From: Liolophura sinensis
Lineage: Eukaryota; Mollusca; Polyplacophora; Chitonida; Chitonidae
Reading direction: 5' to 3'
DNA length: 64,000 nucleotides
Assembly: GCF_032854445.1 (NCBI RefSeq)
Contig: NC_088299.1
Span: 14,937,608-15,001,607 of the forward strand
Shown here: positions 12,463-26,720 of the stretch, one piece after another
Position numbering within the stretch: position 1 is the first letter of the stretch
Layout: each line of letters begins with the position of its first letter
Notes under the pieces: generated by a model
Databases searched by the model: none
The model's input: only the letters and a program-made list of their open reading frames with translations
What the model was told of the DNA's origin: nothing
Translations under genes and position numbers: made by a program

Positions 12463-15400
12463 ACACATATATTATTTGGTGTTTTATGGGCCACTGGACA
12501 CTAAAAAATACAGAAATTGAATGACAATGTAACTGCAATTCCACCTTTTTATTTTGTCAGATTTTTATGTTTTCAGGATTTTCTTGTTTTTGATTGCTTT
12601 CTGATACATGTCTTTGACAAGAAAAACTTGCCGGTATAGTCCTCGTTTCCCAAAAGTTCGATGATTTCTATGGGTTATTTTTATTTTTGTTCTCTCCAAC
12701 TGCATTGAATAAACATTTATTCTGCCTGTGAAACAGTGATCTAAATTGCTGTGGCCTAAGTATGAAATTAAACAGTGGTTTGAAACAAAAGTAGATGTGC
12801 TGAAGCTGTTCCATTTAAACCTCCTGGCCCAGGTTCCGCAGCCCCCTGTGTGATTGCAATAATGGAGCAGTACATGTGTTATACAGGTGGACAACTTGTC
12901 AAGGTGTTGCAGTAGTAGGTGATGGTCATAACACTTCATCACTCTATAATAACCTGAAATTAAATATCCTCAGTCTTGAAAAAATCCTCAGTTGTAATTT
13001 CCTGTTTGCATGGTGAAATTTTAGAAATAAAAACCTGATAACTGACAGCTCAGTTTCAGTTGTGCCTGTATAGAAGTTGCCTGATATCCCTTGGGAGAAC
13101 TTTAGTCTGTAATCCTAACATCTTTACAGGGACAAAGTACATAGGCTCTCTACCTGAAGGTGAAAGTATGAAATAATAGAAAGTGAAAGTAATCCTGTAT
13201 TAAACAAGACAGTTATTAGAAGTAAGAAGTATACAAGTAAATAACATCTGAAGTTAACAACCAGTGCATAGATATAGGTTATTTTAGTTACATTGTATTA
13301 GCTCCTTGAAGTTGTGAAAGAGAAAAAAATTGTCTGTATAGGTACTGGTTTCATAAGTATACCTATGTAAAATAAAGATGATGTTTTCAACCTATTGGAT
13401 AGTTTCTCTTTCCTTTCAGATAATTGTCTTAAATATATCATGTAAAGAATCTTGAAAGTTCAGAAGTTCTGTATCCATACATGTAGGAGATGGAAAGTAT
13501 TGGAATATATAATTACAGTTAATCGCCTGTAATGTGAAGGAATTTTTCACCAGCTATTCAAGCTGCCGCTTTAAGGTGACAAATATCAAGGGAAATTTTA
13601 TTTGATTGCAGTAAGTCGCATATAAATACCTGATTTTTTCACCAGCTTAAATTATCACTCGTCTCTACAACATTTTGTATAAAAGGATGAAAATTACTAG
13701 AAAATAATAGGTGTATGATTTTAGTGACGTTATGTGTAAATAAAGAAGAAAGTAAATTGTAATCAGCAAAATACATCTGTATGTGTCGTTAAGCATGGAA
13801 TTGGTACTTTTATAACCATTAACATGATTGTTTGACGAACTTCTCGATTAGGAGAGGAGACTGGTCGGGTATATGAGTGAATAAAATTTGTCTAGAACAT
13901 AAAGGATATCCATTTTCTTACTCACGTTGAAATATAATTTTTCCTTTGTCATTTTTTCTACTTTTGATTTAAGAAAATTTTAGAAGGATGTAAAAATATT
14001 TCTGTTTGTACACTGCTGATGGTCACTTTAACTCCATCTTCACCTTGGATTCAAACTAATGGCAGCAAGTGTACATCAGACTATTGGTTTCAAAATAAAT
14101 GAACTATAAAGCAAACAACGCACTCCACCTCATGACATACATGTAGATGTACTTAAACTAAAGCGACAGCCTTGTCCCTGGAAAACAAATTCGAATGCAA
14201 GCACTAACTATTCAGGTACGTATATTGTATAGTTTAAATAGGAGGAGTTTTGTGAAGCTTCTTACAGAGATCTACTCCGTAAATGACCCGAGAACCCAGA
14301 CATCGTGCAGTAATTACGCAGAAAAATCTCTAAATTAATTCTCGTGGAAGTCGACTAAGACTTTTAACCAAATTTTTGTTTTCTTACACTATGTGCATTA
14401 GTTTAGTAACATGTAGTTAAGATTTAAGGTGAGATAAATAACGCGAAAAAAAAAAACCTGAGAAAAAAGTCATGAATAAATGTGCTAGTTATCATATGTC
14501 TTACAAATCCAAGTTATTGTGTAATATGGTGCAAAAAGAAAAAAAAAATCAAAAGAAAGAAAACTGCTGTAGATCTTTTTTTAATATGAATGAATGGGAT
14601 CTCACAACGTCCAAAAAGACGGGAGTGATGTACAGTTCCGGTACAACTTTACATTTGACAGATGTAAAAATTTATTTTAAAAACACTTTTTACCAAGGAA
14701 ACTTGCACAATCCTATACAATAAAAGGAGTATATTGAACACTGACAATTTTTGTGAAATTTGAAAGTGTTTGCAGTTGTAGTTTAAGTATCTCTGCTTTG
14801 CAATAAATTATCAGTACATGTAGGTACCTTTGATAATGATACCCGACACTTGTCAGCTGACACATACACGAAAAGAGTCTGGGGCATTTCAGCTTAAAAT
14901 GTAGATTGTCCCCACTTCCTGGTGTGTTTTTGTTTTCATCCGAGGGAAATGTTAATGTTCTAGGTCCACACAGATTTGAGAATGGCTGTATCACTATATA
15001 CTGATCCCACTCATGCTGTAATTTAAGGTGACACACCTTTACATAGACAGCTTATAAAGCCAGGTGGCTATGACTGGAGATTATACTGTGCAAAGGATGG
15101 GGGTGATTGTGAGTCCAGTGGTGAGGACCCTGGGAAATTTCAGCTGACTCTGTCCCCTTACAGGCTGATGTACCATGTAGGCTTTGAGGTATGTAACAGA
15201 GCAGTAATAGCTATACCCAATCAATCCCCCCCCCCCCTCCCTGAGTACCCTAATAGAGGTGCTGGTATTCAGGGAGCTTTGGAGACTGTATGTACTGTTC
15301 TTTGTGACAGCCTTCAGCTTCACTCTAAAGAGCCTGTTATGTTACATGCTTGACTGGAGAACACTGCCTGTTCAGATTGTGTCATATGCTGGCTTATGTA

Positions 15401-18400
15401 ACTGTACATATAACCTGTCAGGAGTTCTATGTTGCCAGCAGTTTGGACTAAGACCTACCAGAAGCCTATTGTCCCCATGGTACGCCTGGACATAAGCTTT
15501 TCCCACTCTTCCCTCCTTACCTCCAGATTTTTCCCCTCCCCTCTATTATCTAGCTGAAGGTGTTGGCAGCAGTGGTAAATGGCTCTGTAACACCTACAAA
15601 GCTTTATTACCTGGCCTTTGCGCTCAGTCAGTTTTCACATCCTTTACTGTGTCCTTCAGTTTCTGCTTTGAAGTTTTCATTGCTGAGTCACTCCCTGGAG
15701 GTAGGGATCCAGATAGGTTTATGTGGCCAGTCCTGCACCTGAAGGTACATGTAGCTGGACATCAGTGAGGAGAGACCTTTCATCCAAGAACGGGACATGT
15801 CTGACACATGTCTGGACGACATATGTAAGCTCTGATGAATCCATGTATCAGTTTGAAACAAAATATGTTACTGTTTCCAGTGAAAAAAAAAAAAATAAAA
15901 AGACAAAAACAACCAGACAAAATATACATGCAGTAAATAATACAAACTCAAATTGTGCAGATCTATATTACGGACTATAGCGGTCATTTGTTGGTATGGC
16001 TTAGATCTAAGTGAGCATTACTTGTGGTTACATATGAAGGTGAAAAGGTAAATATGTTGTGTTTTGTGAAATTTTATGTAACAGGCTTTCAACAGCTTTG
16101 AGGATTTTATTCTGGTGGATTGTTTTTGATAAATAATGCTGAAAAAGATGTAGGCCAGGTCCAAAAAATATATCTGTGTACATAGGATATGTACATGTAT
16201 ATGGGTGGTTATACACAGAGGTGTACTTTTTTGCATGGTCAACTTCAGTACATGTTTTTTTTTATCTACCAATGTTGTATGTTTTATTCCAAAGTATCAT
16301 TGTAATTAGCATATTGTATTTGAATAAAATTCACAATTTATATATAAACCTTTTGTGATGGACCCAGTCTTACATGTACATTAGTAGATGAGTAGTAATT
16401 GCACCTGGGTAATATTTCATGCTTGTTAGGATTATTGTATGCTTTTAATTGTTTTGGAAATAATTTTTACAACTCCAGGAACATGTATGCAATGATTTGG
16501 GTGACCATATTGTGTTTCACCTGGTCATCGTCTACAGGTATCTGGCTGTCGCCCAAACACTGAGAGCTATAACTATGCAAATGAGGGCATCATTTTGTGA
16601 TAAATAACCTACAGATTGCTGGGTGTCAAGTGACTTGGCTACATTGTACTCTGTTTTCCCAGTTGAAGCTAGAAAAGATGATGGCAGATCAGTGACAACA
16701 GGTGCCTGGAGGGTTCTCGCTGTGATTTGTACACTGACCAGTAGTGACCTGGGGTCTACTCCTGCCAACTGACCAGTGATAGCTAAAGTGCTCATATCCT
16801 GAGGGTGGGTAGGGAATCAGGTCTAGCGAGATGAGAAGCCATATTCCTGATGAATAGAATGGCAGACTGTTTTAATGGCACTGAGAATGAGCAATGCCTG
16901 ATTGCCTGCTACCATAGCCGGGGTATCCATGCATGCAGAGTAGATATACACTTTAGTGGTCCCAGTGGCAGAGTGTTATAAGGGCTGTTGTATGATTGGT
17001 CCATTCAGGCCCTGTAGGTTAGGGGGTGTTGGGATGGTGGGTTTATATAATTAAATTGGCCAGTACCCTGTTCTTCTTGGTTTGAGATGATAACCCAGTG
17101 CAGCTACTTAAACTTCGATCCATAAAAATGACGGAACAATTATCCTAATAAATTGAATGTATTAATTTAGTTTTTATAGCTTAATGACAAAAATGTCAAA
17201 ATTTCAGATGATTTGCAGCAGTTTTGCATGCTTTGTTTTGATCTCGGATATTGATTTGCTCGGATCTCAGATGATATATGTGGATCTGAGATACCTGTAC
17301 ATGTAGTATCTTGATATACCAGAGTATTTGTTTACACCTCATTTAATGTTTTGATGAAGTACTTAGATATTATACAATATTGTACCAGTATTTATGAAGC
17401 CATAGACTCGATGACCAGTGTCCTAATTTGCTTCTTTAGTAGCCAATGAACACATACAGGGCTAGGATACGGAGCTGCGCCTCTGTCCAGTAGTTACAAT
17501 AGGTAACTTTCTCCCTGTCTTGACAGGTCTGGGAGTCAGTTTTATGGCAGCATTCTGATTGAGTGCTCCATCCAGAGAACATCTGTTTTAATTGTGAAAC
17601 AGTCTACACTCAGCACTTATTAAACCCAAATAAATGGGCTGCAATAGAAGGCTGGGTACTTCATTACCCCTCCCTGCCCTGTAACAAGTGGCTTGTGGAA
17701 CTCAGGGCCGTCTTTATACCTGGCTCAAAGGGCGGGGCAGGCCAGGGAGTCAACAGGTAGGGGGGTCATGCTTGGCTGGTTCAGAGTCAACAGATGCCCA
17801 TGTCACATTGGAGCTGGACCGGTCTCCAGGTGATGGGTGTGCCCAGGTCCATCTCCAGGGGCAACCCTTGAGGAGTAGGGGCTGGGCTGGGTGTGGTGAC
17901 AGCATGGGAACTGGGCCAGCTTTGGGCATCCCATAACGCCCACCAGGCTAATAGCATTAGTACAATATATGCCACAGGTGTCAACTCTGCTCAGGTGTCT
18001 TGTTCCTACGCTCTATAATGACTCTATTTTGCAAAACTTTGTACAGTTATTTGCCAAATGTTGGCCTTTTCAGTGTTTGCGCTTGGCTGAGTGCACATTG
18101 AGCGTGGATGTAGATGGAGATCTCATTGGGATTGCACCAGCCTGATCATAGTATACATGTATACCTGTGCACCATCTCGGCAAGCTGTTCCCACGCCACT
18201 TGTCTCCCGCAGACCCCCATACTTACCTGCTCGTCTACACCACATACCTGTATGGCAGGATCGTTGAGCTCTGCTATCAGGTGTATACAAACATGTTATC
18301 ACTAACTAGGTGTAACTGATGACTCTCCTCCCATGCACGGTACATCACCCTCTGTATATGTACAGTATTATCCTCAAGTGTATTTCCCTTTTTGCTAGAT

Positions 18401-21400
18401 ACAGTCCTCAGGTGTTATTTTCTGGATCAACATGTATATCAAAATTTTTTTTTAGGTATAAAAATTTATTTCACTTTTTTAGCCTCTGAACTTCTCCCAC
18501 AAATTCTAAAGCGAATTTGTGTAGAAAATGTGCTCAAGTTTGGAATGTGGAAAGGGCTTACGTTTGAATTATGTTGATAGCATATGGGTTGTGTGGATGG
18601 GTAGATCAATTCCGATCACTTATAATTAATAAACGCACTTACAGATTATGCATTGTTATATCTGATTGCCCCCTAGCTCTGAGCCGTAAAGTTGACAAGA
18701 ATAGAACAGCTTGTGCTGGTCTTTTAAAGATGTTTTGGATTTTTGCAGTTTACACAACTTGTTTCAAGCAGCTGTTGCTAGTCATGGCTTGGACTGTTGT
18801 AGTTATCAAAACCGGACTTAAACGAAGACATTCTGCTATCATTTTAAATAGCATCACGTGGTTAAGAACGTTAGTATCTGGGGGAGTTCAATTTGTAGAA
18901 TTTTAAGAATTTTGTTTTTTTTGTAAGTTTTAGTAAGCTTTGTAAAATTACATCTGGGTTGTAAGTCATCTGCCAGATAAGATATCAACTGAAGTGGTTG
19001 AGTTATACAGCAGCTTTTGTGCAGTGTCACCTGATATGTGTGAGATGGGGAGGTAAGGGCTTGTATCAGCACACCTGGACAGGTAAATGGTAGGCTCTGG
19101 GAGCAGGCTCTCTCAGCCACTTTACAAAGTCTGTAGGAAGTCTCAAGTAATAGACAGAGTTTTATGTCCGTAGAATGGTATACAAAATTAGTTGATTGCT
19201 GACAGCATACATTTATCATGCAGCTCATCTAGAGGATGTATCAAGGGGTATCAATATCTTCTGGTCATTTCTGTCCAATTTATGCCACTTTATTTTTTAT
19301 AAATAAAGGTATGGAATGCTTCATAAGCTTTTGGTTTAAAAAATTGTTACAAATCAAATGTTGTATGTAATTAGTAGTATTATGGGAAATGTATTGATGA
19401 TGATTTAAGTCCTCCGGACTGCAGAGGGTAGAGGTAGGTGGGCTCATCATAAGCAACAGCTGCTGTATATGACGGATGACAACTAGACAGGGTATTGGTA
19501 CCAGAGCCATGTGGTCTATGCAGTGGTCACTTGATGATGAATGTACTGTACAGTAGGTATACCACACAGTCACACAGCAGAGACTCTCCTGTTTCACTTG
19601 GGCACCTCTTTGGATCTGGGGATATTTTACATCTAGCTCATGTTATTTTTCTTGATGTGGGGGTACCCCTATTGTAGACCCTCTTGTTACAAGTCTGTTA
19701 GTGGACAAGACTCATCTGGCTCACTTCCTAGTAGTGCTTTATATGTGACATCCCTACACCGGAGCCTCATGAAATGGCTAGCCATTGATTTCTCACATCC
19801 TTGACTGCTCTGTTACTCACCACATGTTCAGCCGATTCCTGAAGAGATAATGACATCATTTCTACCTGTGTTGTCTCACCTGTGACAGTACACACAGTTT
19901 ACCTAATGTTCATTTCACCGTCATTTCTCAATGGGACAGGTAAGTAAGATGTGGCTGATGTTTTAATGACTATAAGATACACATATATACATTGTGTTAC
20001 TATGTACCTGTGTACCCACGTCTGTGAAGTTACCTGTAATTACAGGTATGGATACATATATAGGTTTGTGCTGATTACAGTCCAGTTCTTGACTTCTTAC
20101 CTTTATCATGTGTGTGTCATCAAGACAATGTTCATCTTTGGTCATAAATTTTTAGTGAATTTTATTACAGTTCATTTGTATTTTATGTTTCTCTTTTATT
20201 AGCGGATATGAACTGATATATGTGTCTATACATGTTTTTGTTATCCCACACACATTTCTGTGGGGAATATATTCGATAAATGTAAAAGTAACTATTTGAA
20301 AAAGGGTATTTCCCTAATTTGATTTCATAACCAGGATACGGTGTCAATGTGTTGTCAGTCATAATGTATATATCCACCTGCAATCAACATGAAATTAGCA
20401 AACCTGTGAGACATTAGGTGACGTGGAAGAACAATTATTGGCAAACATTTAGTCGCATGGACTAAGAAATATATAGGTTCTGCGGTGAAATATTCATGGT
20501 CATTGCTGATCTTTTTATTTGATGAAAAAGAAAAGGAAAACTGAATGCACTCCATTTTGAAGTTACACACACAGATGATCCCAGATTTCCCATGGGGTTG
20601 TTTCACAAAAGTCCTTTGGTGATCATTTTAGAGTAAATGTTTTTGGCAATAGAAGAAAGACACATAAGATAACTTGGATTAACAGAACTGCTAGTTACTT
20701 AATTTAGTAATTTTACAACATGCTTCTCAGATTTGTTTGTTGAGTAGTTTATAATTCACTTACAAACTCTGTTTCTCACTATTTTTATAACCCCATTTAA
20801 GTACGCCACATCCTGTGGTTTTGGTCTGAGAGTATTACACCCCTATTTTTCAATCAAATTCAAAACTGTGGCTTAGTGTTTAGTGGCTGTGGCTTAGTGT
20901 TTAGTGGCTGTGGCTTAGTGTTTAGTGGCTGTCGGTTAGTGGTTGTGGCTCAGTGATTAGTGGCTGTGGCTCAAAATTTCATGGCTATGGCTCAGTGTTT
21001 TGTGGATGTGGCTAAGTGTTGTGAGTGTAGTTACATGTACCTCTGATGGTTATGTGATGATTATGTGATGGTGATGTGATGATTATGTGATGGTTATTTG
21101 ATGATTATGTGCAGGATCATCATTGTTGGACCATCTGAATGGTAAACATTTCCATATCTTTCGGCTGTAATTGAAATAAGCTCGCTTTTATGGTCTCTTT
21201 GTGTTTACTCAAACACCGAGTGGCCTTTTAAAATCCATAATCATTAATATAAACCTTTTTTTCTGGTTGACAAACTACTCAATTGATTCCGAGAGTCGGG
21301 TAAATGACCTAAAATTTTTATTTGATGACTACAGACTATAAAGTTGTACATTTTGGCTAATTCTGGGAGCTCTGTTGATCTTGGAAAGATGATTTGATGT

Positions 21401-23226
21401 ATGTTTGGAAGATAGGAGGATGTCTGGCTAAAGAAGGTTTCAGTAGGAATGGTTTACAACATTTATTTACCTCTAAATTTACCTTTAAATTTAGGCCATT
21501 TGCCATAATTCATTACACCTCTGAAACATTTTTCCAGGCAAGACCAATATTATGGTTCTTTTTAGAATTTTTCTTAATTCAAGCATCACATTTTAACTAA
21601 ACCCACATTTGATGTCACCATCACACTGGTTTTCCAGGTAGTTAATAAATTCTGGGCTCCTGAGAACTGACCCAAGGAATGTTGCAGGTTAATAGCTGGG
21701 TTAACACATTCACTGTGTGCAAGTAAACCGCAGGTATAGGGTTTGACTAATCTTTTTAGAAGTGGCGATGTGCCAATAGCTTGTTGCTTTGTTGTAACAC
21801 TGACTTTAACTTGGCAGATCTGTGACGGCATCGTGCAGATACATACACCAGTTATGCGTGTTCATTGTGTTAGGCGCAGTACCTGTATGGAATGTTGCGT
21901 GTTGAACCGGCCGCCTGGTTTTCGCGGATAGATACCCAGAGATAAATGTCCGAGTACGCCCAGGGAGGATGGGTTTTTGTGTGACGCGGATAAAATGAGG
22001 AGTTGTGTATAGCAACCAAAGAATGACCCTCTTCCTGGGTGGTTACCCTCCTTCTGATACAGTATCCTGTTTACTTATCCAGGTATATAGGTAACAGGAG
22101 GTCTGAGATATATACTTTATGGTACATGTGCGTATGTGTCATGCTGCCCCTCCCCCCCCCCCCCCCCCCCCCCCTCTGAAGAGATTATCACGTAGCCCCT
22201 TCACCCTGCACACCTGAGCACAGGTTAGGACAGGGAGAGGGGCACAGGTACAACAGCAGCCCAGATGACCCCACTCTCCTCCTCTTCCCAGTGATGGGTG
22301 TTCAGTTACTAAGGCTGTCAGGTACAAGAGGCTCTACATGGTCAAATTCACATGCAGATGGGTCATTCCTGAAATAGGACGACATTGTCAGGACTTTGTT
22401 CAAGAATAGATTGTGGTTCCATTTTTTTTTTTTGCTTAAAAATTATTTGTGTTGAGTAATGTGATTGAGAGTGGCTGATAAAAGTAGAGTAGCAGTTAAG
22501 TTTAAAGGTTTTAAATAGTTTGCATACAAGTATTGTGAAATAATGCTAAAAATGATGAGTTTGTTTCACTAAGGATGCAAGAATTAATAAACTATGCAAG
22601 TTATTTCTCTACACCCCATACTTCTGTCAGAATGTTTCAAAATATTGGTGGCAGTGGTTGAAAAGATTGAAGAATTAGGGTATTAAGCTTTATTCATTTT
22701 ATTCCTTTTTGAGTGATAATCAATACTTGCTACAGTTGTGTGCGTTATTTCATGGATAGGAATTACTGAAGCGGAGCGGCATAGATTAGAAGAAAAACAA
22801 TGGTGTGTAATTCTCTGTCTGTGTATGGGTGATGAAGATGATTAAGGTGATGAAGAGGAACCACAATGGGCTGCACTGTGGCAAGGCTTATCCATGCACC
22901 AGTATTTATACCTGTGGAAGTTATGTATATGAACGCCTCACTGCCAGCATACACTGTATCTCTGTTTCAACTTATACAGTACTGAGTGAGGCCAGCAGTC
23001 AATGAAACAGATTTATAATGGGCTGGTGTCACGTAATAGATCGGCAACAGGCCAGATCTGGATCTGCATCTTACATGTTCAGTTGGCTGTCGATCAGCAT
23101 TTTGTGAATGTTATGGCGATGTATTGAAGTATTTATGTGTATCATAAACTCCCCACTGTTTTGGTGTAAACATTTTAGTTTGAGGACATGTTTTCCTGAT
23201 GACGGTATGACATTGGGATGTTTAGA
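12463..23226. other. Noncoding stretch with small simple repeats
   Basis: No supported gene in 10.7 kb. Holds poly(C) near 15227-15237 and 22152-22174, a 21-bp repeat (TGGCTTAGTGTTTAGTGGCTG) around 20870-20960, a degenerate GATGATTATGTGATG repeat at 21040-21110, and frequent ACCTGTA/TACAGGT words. The remainder looks like unique intron or intergenic DNA. Confidence 0.55.
20866..21005. repeat. 21-bp minisatellite, degenerate
   Basis: TGGCTTAGTGTTTAGTGGCTG repeats about three times exactly, then decays through GGCTCAGTG variants. Confidence 0.8.
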
Positions 23227-23228
23227 AG

Positions 23229-23612
23229 GCATCATTAGCAGGAGGTTGTGAGGGGTGATAACAGAGCATCTTTAGCAGGAGGTTTTGAGGGGTGATAACA
23301 GAGCATCATTAGCAGGAGGTTGTGAGGGGTGATAACAGAGCATCATTAGCAGGAGGTTGTGAGGGGTGATAACGGAGCATCATTAGCAGGAGGTTGTGAG
23401 GGGTGATAACAGAGCATCATTAGCAGGAGGTTGTGAGGGGTGATAACAGAGCATCACTAGCAGGAGGTTGTGAGGGGTGATAACAGAGCATCATTAGCAG
23501 GAGGTTGTGAGGGGTGATAACGGAGCATCATTAGCAGGAGGTTGTGAGGGGTGATAACAGAGCATCATTAGCAGGAGGTTGTGAGGGGTGATAACAGAGC
23601 ATCATTAGCAGT
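23229..23612. repeat. 37-bp tandem array, about 10 units
   Basis: GCATCATTAGCAGGAGG recurs at 37-base steps (23229, 23266 and on), with GAGGGGTGATAACAGA in each unit. Copies are nearly identical, which suggests recent expansion. Confidence 0.96.
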
Positions 23613-23640
23613 TCTGTCTGAATTGAAGAATGTGTATAGT

Positions 23641-23896
23641 AAGTTTTTTGATGGGGGTTTTATGCTATACTCAAAAATATTTCACTTATACAAAGACGGC
23701 CAGTTATTATGGTGGGAGGAAACCAGCCAGGCTCCTAACGATCCACAGGGTGCTGGTAGACTTTCTCACATACAGCTGGAGATGAAGCCAGTATCTGTAT
23801 GAGCTGGATTTGAACTCAGAGTGACCACATTGATGAGAGGCTTCTGTACGATCGTGCTGCGCTACCGCGCTAACCATTAGGCCGTGGAGGCCCCAG
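23641..23896 (-). mobile_element. tRNA-derived SINE, near full length
   Basis: Reverse-strand copy. The 5' head at 23896 reads GGGGCCTCCACGGCC with a degraded A box (GCCTAATGGTTAGCG) and a B-box-like GAGTTCAAATCC; the 3' half has the CCACCATAATAACTGGCC block. The body is diverged, so it is an old insertion next to the 37-bp array. Confidence 0.78.
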
Positions 23897-25057
23897 AGTT
23901 CCGAATGTAGTGAGCGTAATTGTGACTTCATACAGCCCTGCAAGTTGATGTACAAAACACATGTACCTTTCCATGTATTATACAGTCTGAAGGATACAGG
24001 TATAAGCTAATCCGATCACAAAACAGTATATGCCTGAAACATAGAAATGTTTGCACGTCTACATGTGTGTGCACATTGATTTTCCCATTGATGATAAGCA
24101 TTTTGGTGTATGGATGATTGAAGAGTTCAGATGGCTGTGACATGTCCATTCTTGATTGGCCTTCCAGGCACATATGCACTCTAGCTTTTCAAAGTGTTAA
24201 AACATTGCACGATTCCAGCTCTTGAATTTCGGCACAACGATCGCTGTACCACAAATTCCAGACATTGAAAAATGGTAAAATGCTCTGGCAATGTTGAGAA
24301 GGCCATATACATATTACAATGAATACATCTACATGCAAATATTTTGCAAAATAATGCAAACATTGAGGACTTACTTGCTGAGATACTATCAAATACCCTC
24401 ATCCTCTTCCTCTAACCTGAAAAACAAGTGAAAAAGTTTTATTTCTAGTATTTGAGTTTTCAGGACTGCATGGGCTTTAGTTGGTTTAGGATGTGCAGAT
24501 TCACTACAACTACAAAAACTCCTTTTTTATTTTTGAATTGGCTAGTTTGAGTATGAAGCTCCTATTAAACTATGGCTGTCTTCACACGAGTTTTCTGGAT
24601 ATCAGCACCTCTTTGTCCTGTCTTTCCCACGTTCTATATAGATCCGGGATTATTTTGTTATTGGTCTTGCATTCTTTCTGACTAAATGTATTCAGCATCA
24701 GAAAGTGACCCATTCCCCCGGGTGAGAGGCCACTGAAAGGCTCCTCTGTTCCAGGTATTTGCATCAGTTATGGGTTCTGTCAAAACTCTAAACAACACCT
24801 CTTCATTATATGTGTGGTATACATGTATATGACTACCTATTTAGTGATTGACTCTCTTCAACTGACAGTACAGACTGAGGTTTCGACTCTAAAGCCTCAC
24901 ACTTCCTGTTTCTATAGAGATGTTTGCCACGCCTCATGGTTTCCAGGCAGAACAGTAGGAGATAAAACTGAGTTTTGTGTCCGCTGTATAAGTTTGTTTA
25001 ATAGTTAGGTATAGTGAGTAATACATAAGTTCTCATCCTTGTCTCCCAGTTATATTT

Positions 25058-25090
25058 GGGAGGGGGGGTGGGGGGTGGGGGGGTCGGGGG
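25058..25090 (+). other. G-quadruplex-type G-rich run
   Basis: Five or more runs of 3-7 G separated by A, T or TC within 33 bases; fits the usual G4 pattern on the + strand. Confidence 0.75.
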
Positions 25091-26039
25091 TAGTTGAGGA
25101 GAGGTGGGAGTGGGAAGAAGGAATTTGGTGAAGTTAATGATGTGGCTTCTGCATGGGAGGAGATATTCAGATATCTGTTGTTTGAACTCATTGTGTGACT
25201 TTTATGAAGGCTGGGTAATAGTATAAAACTTTAAGGGTTCATGAAAATTAACTTTAAAACTTGGATTATGACTGTGGGAAATAAAGCAAATTATACTCCA
25301 TTTTTTTCTTTTCAAATTGTACGTTTGGAGGATACTTAATGTCCTAAAATTACGCCTTTATGTTATGCATATTTTCCGTTAATTTCTGAATGGTTTGATG
25401 TAATGAAAGATGTGCAACAGGTACTTGTTTATACACGTAGAAGGAGAACCCATTTTAGGGCAGTCACCGTTACCTTTTTTCAGAAGAGTTGGTCATTCCG
25501 AATTTAAACTTTCACCAAGACAATTAAGCTGCGGGTTTAAGTTTAAAATTAAAGCGTTAATCAGCTTTACATTTGTAAAATCATACATGTGTGTACATGT
25601 ACATGTGTATTTTGTTTTTCAATCTTGCTGTTGAATGTACCAATATAATCATGAAGATTAGTAAGTGTTACACTCGGCTGATGTGTGAAAGGTGTAAATG
25701 TGACCTGTAATGCGTCTGATGTGTGTCAGTTGTTTATTGACTTGATGGTAAGTATGCCTAGTCTTGTGTATTATGCACAGGTATGTTGTTTTTTAAGAAA
25801 TGATGTCATTCCTCCTCCAAGTACAGGTGCAGCCTGATTCTAATCTCTATTGTACAGGTATATTGCCTACATGCCCCTGTGAGTTTAGGGTACTTAGTGG
25901 GTTGTGTACTGAGTGACCAAGGTGCCCCACGTTACATACATGTACACGTTGATCACCCCCAGGCCTGCACAATCATCACTCCTAAAATGAGGCCCCAAAG
26001 TTTGCACCAACAAGCTCCTGACCGTTACTGATCCGCAAA

Positions 26040-26720
26040 ATTTAGTTTATCTCAGAAGAAAAGCCGGTTGGCCGTCCCCCAAAGTTGGCATGCAATGAAA
26101 AGCAGGAGGGGTTGAGGAACATAACGGAGGACAAGGCCTGTTTCGGCACGTCAGGACGGCGTCATCCGTGCCCGGCTAATCGGCCATTGTTGCATTGGGC
26201 CGGGATACTTTAATAAGCCTGCCTTCTTACCATCCTTTATGGTAAATAACTGTTCTCCAGGCACTGAGGTCAGCTGATTGTCAGACTTGTTGACCGGTTG
26301 CTATGGAGGAACTGCTGGTGTCTCAATGGCATTTCTATAAACCTCTCGGGCTAGGGTATTTTTTTTTTTCACAAGCTGATCTGTAGATCGTGTCAGACAT
26401 TATCCTCAGCCACTCGAAGCGGTCTGCAGTAGCCAATGATACGGACAGGTCCATGATATTGTCTGTGTTCTGCAAGGCTGCTCACCAATGGGAGGTCGCC
26501 GATTGCTCTGATTTCCAGCCCAGTTTTGGTTGCAGTGGAAATGAACTCATTTCTGTTGTGGGCATATAGAATTCCATTTACTAGGTGGCAGAGGTGGAGC
26601 TGACATTAATAAAACTTCTGGCGCCTTACTTTTGGAACTAGCTGTTTGACATCTGTGCTTAATTGTCTGGATATGCATTATTAATGTATTTGGAGTCATT
26701 TTCTACTCAAGTTGCAGCAT
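26040..26720. promoter_or_regulatory. CpG-clustered block, candidate enhancer or promoter
   Basis: About eleven CpG lie within roughly 170 bases around 26060-26210 while neighbours are CpG-poor. The block is free of repeats and carries GGCCATTGTTGCATTG (SOX-like) and homeodomain-type CATTATTAATG. Function is inferred from composition only. Confidence 0.3.

Noticed and set aside
11570-12468. Several long - strand open frames of about 85-169 codons
   Set aside because: All are translations of the same 55-bp repeat moving through three frames; no start context, domain or codon-use support.
22152-22174. Poly(C) run as a functional element
   Set aside because: A simple homopolymer without further structure; also prone to sequencing length error.
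23229-23612. CRISPR-like array
   Set aside because: The repeats are head-to-tail with no unique spacers and the genome is eukaryotic; the same holds for the other arrays.
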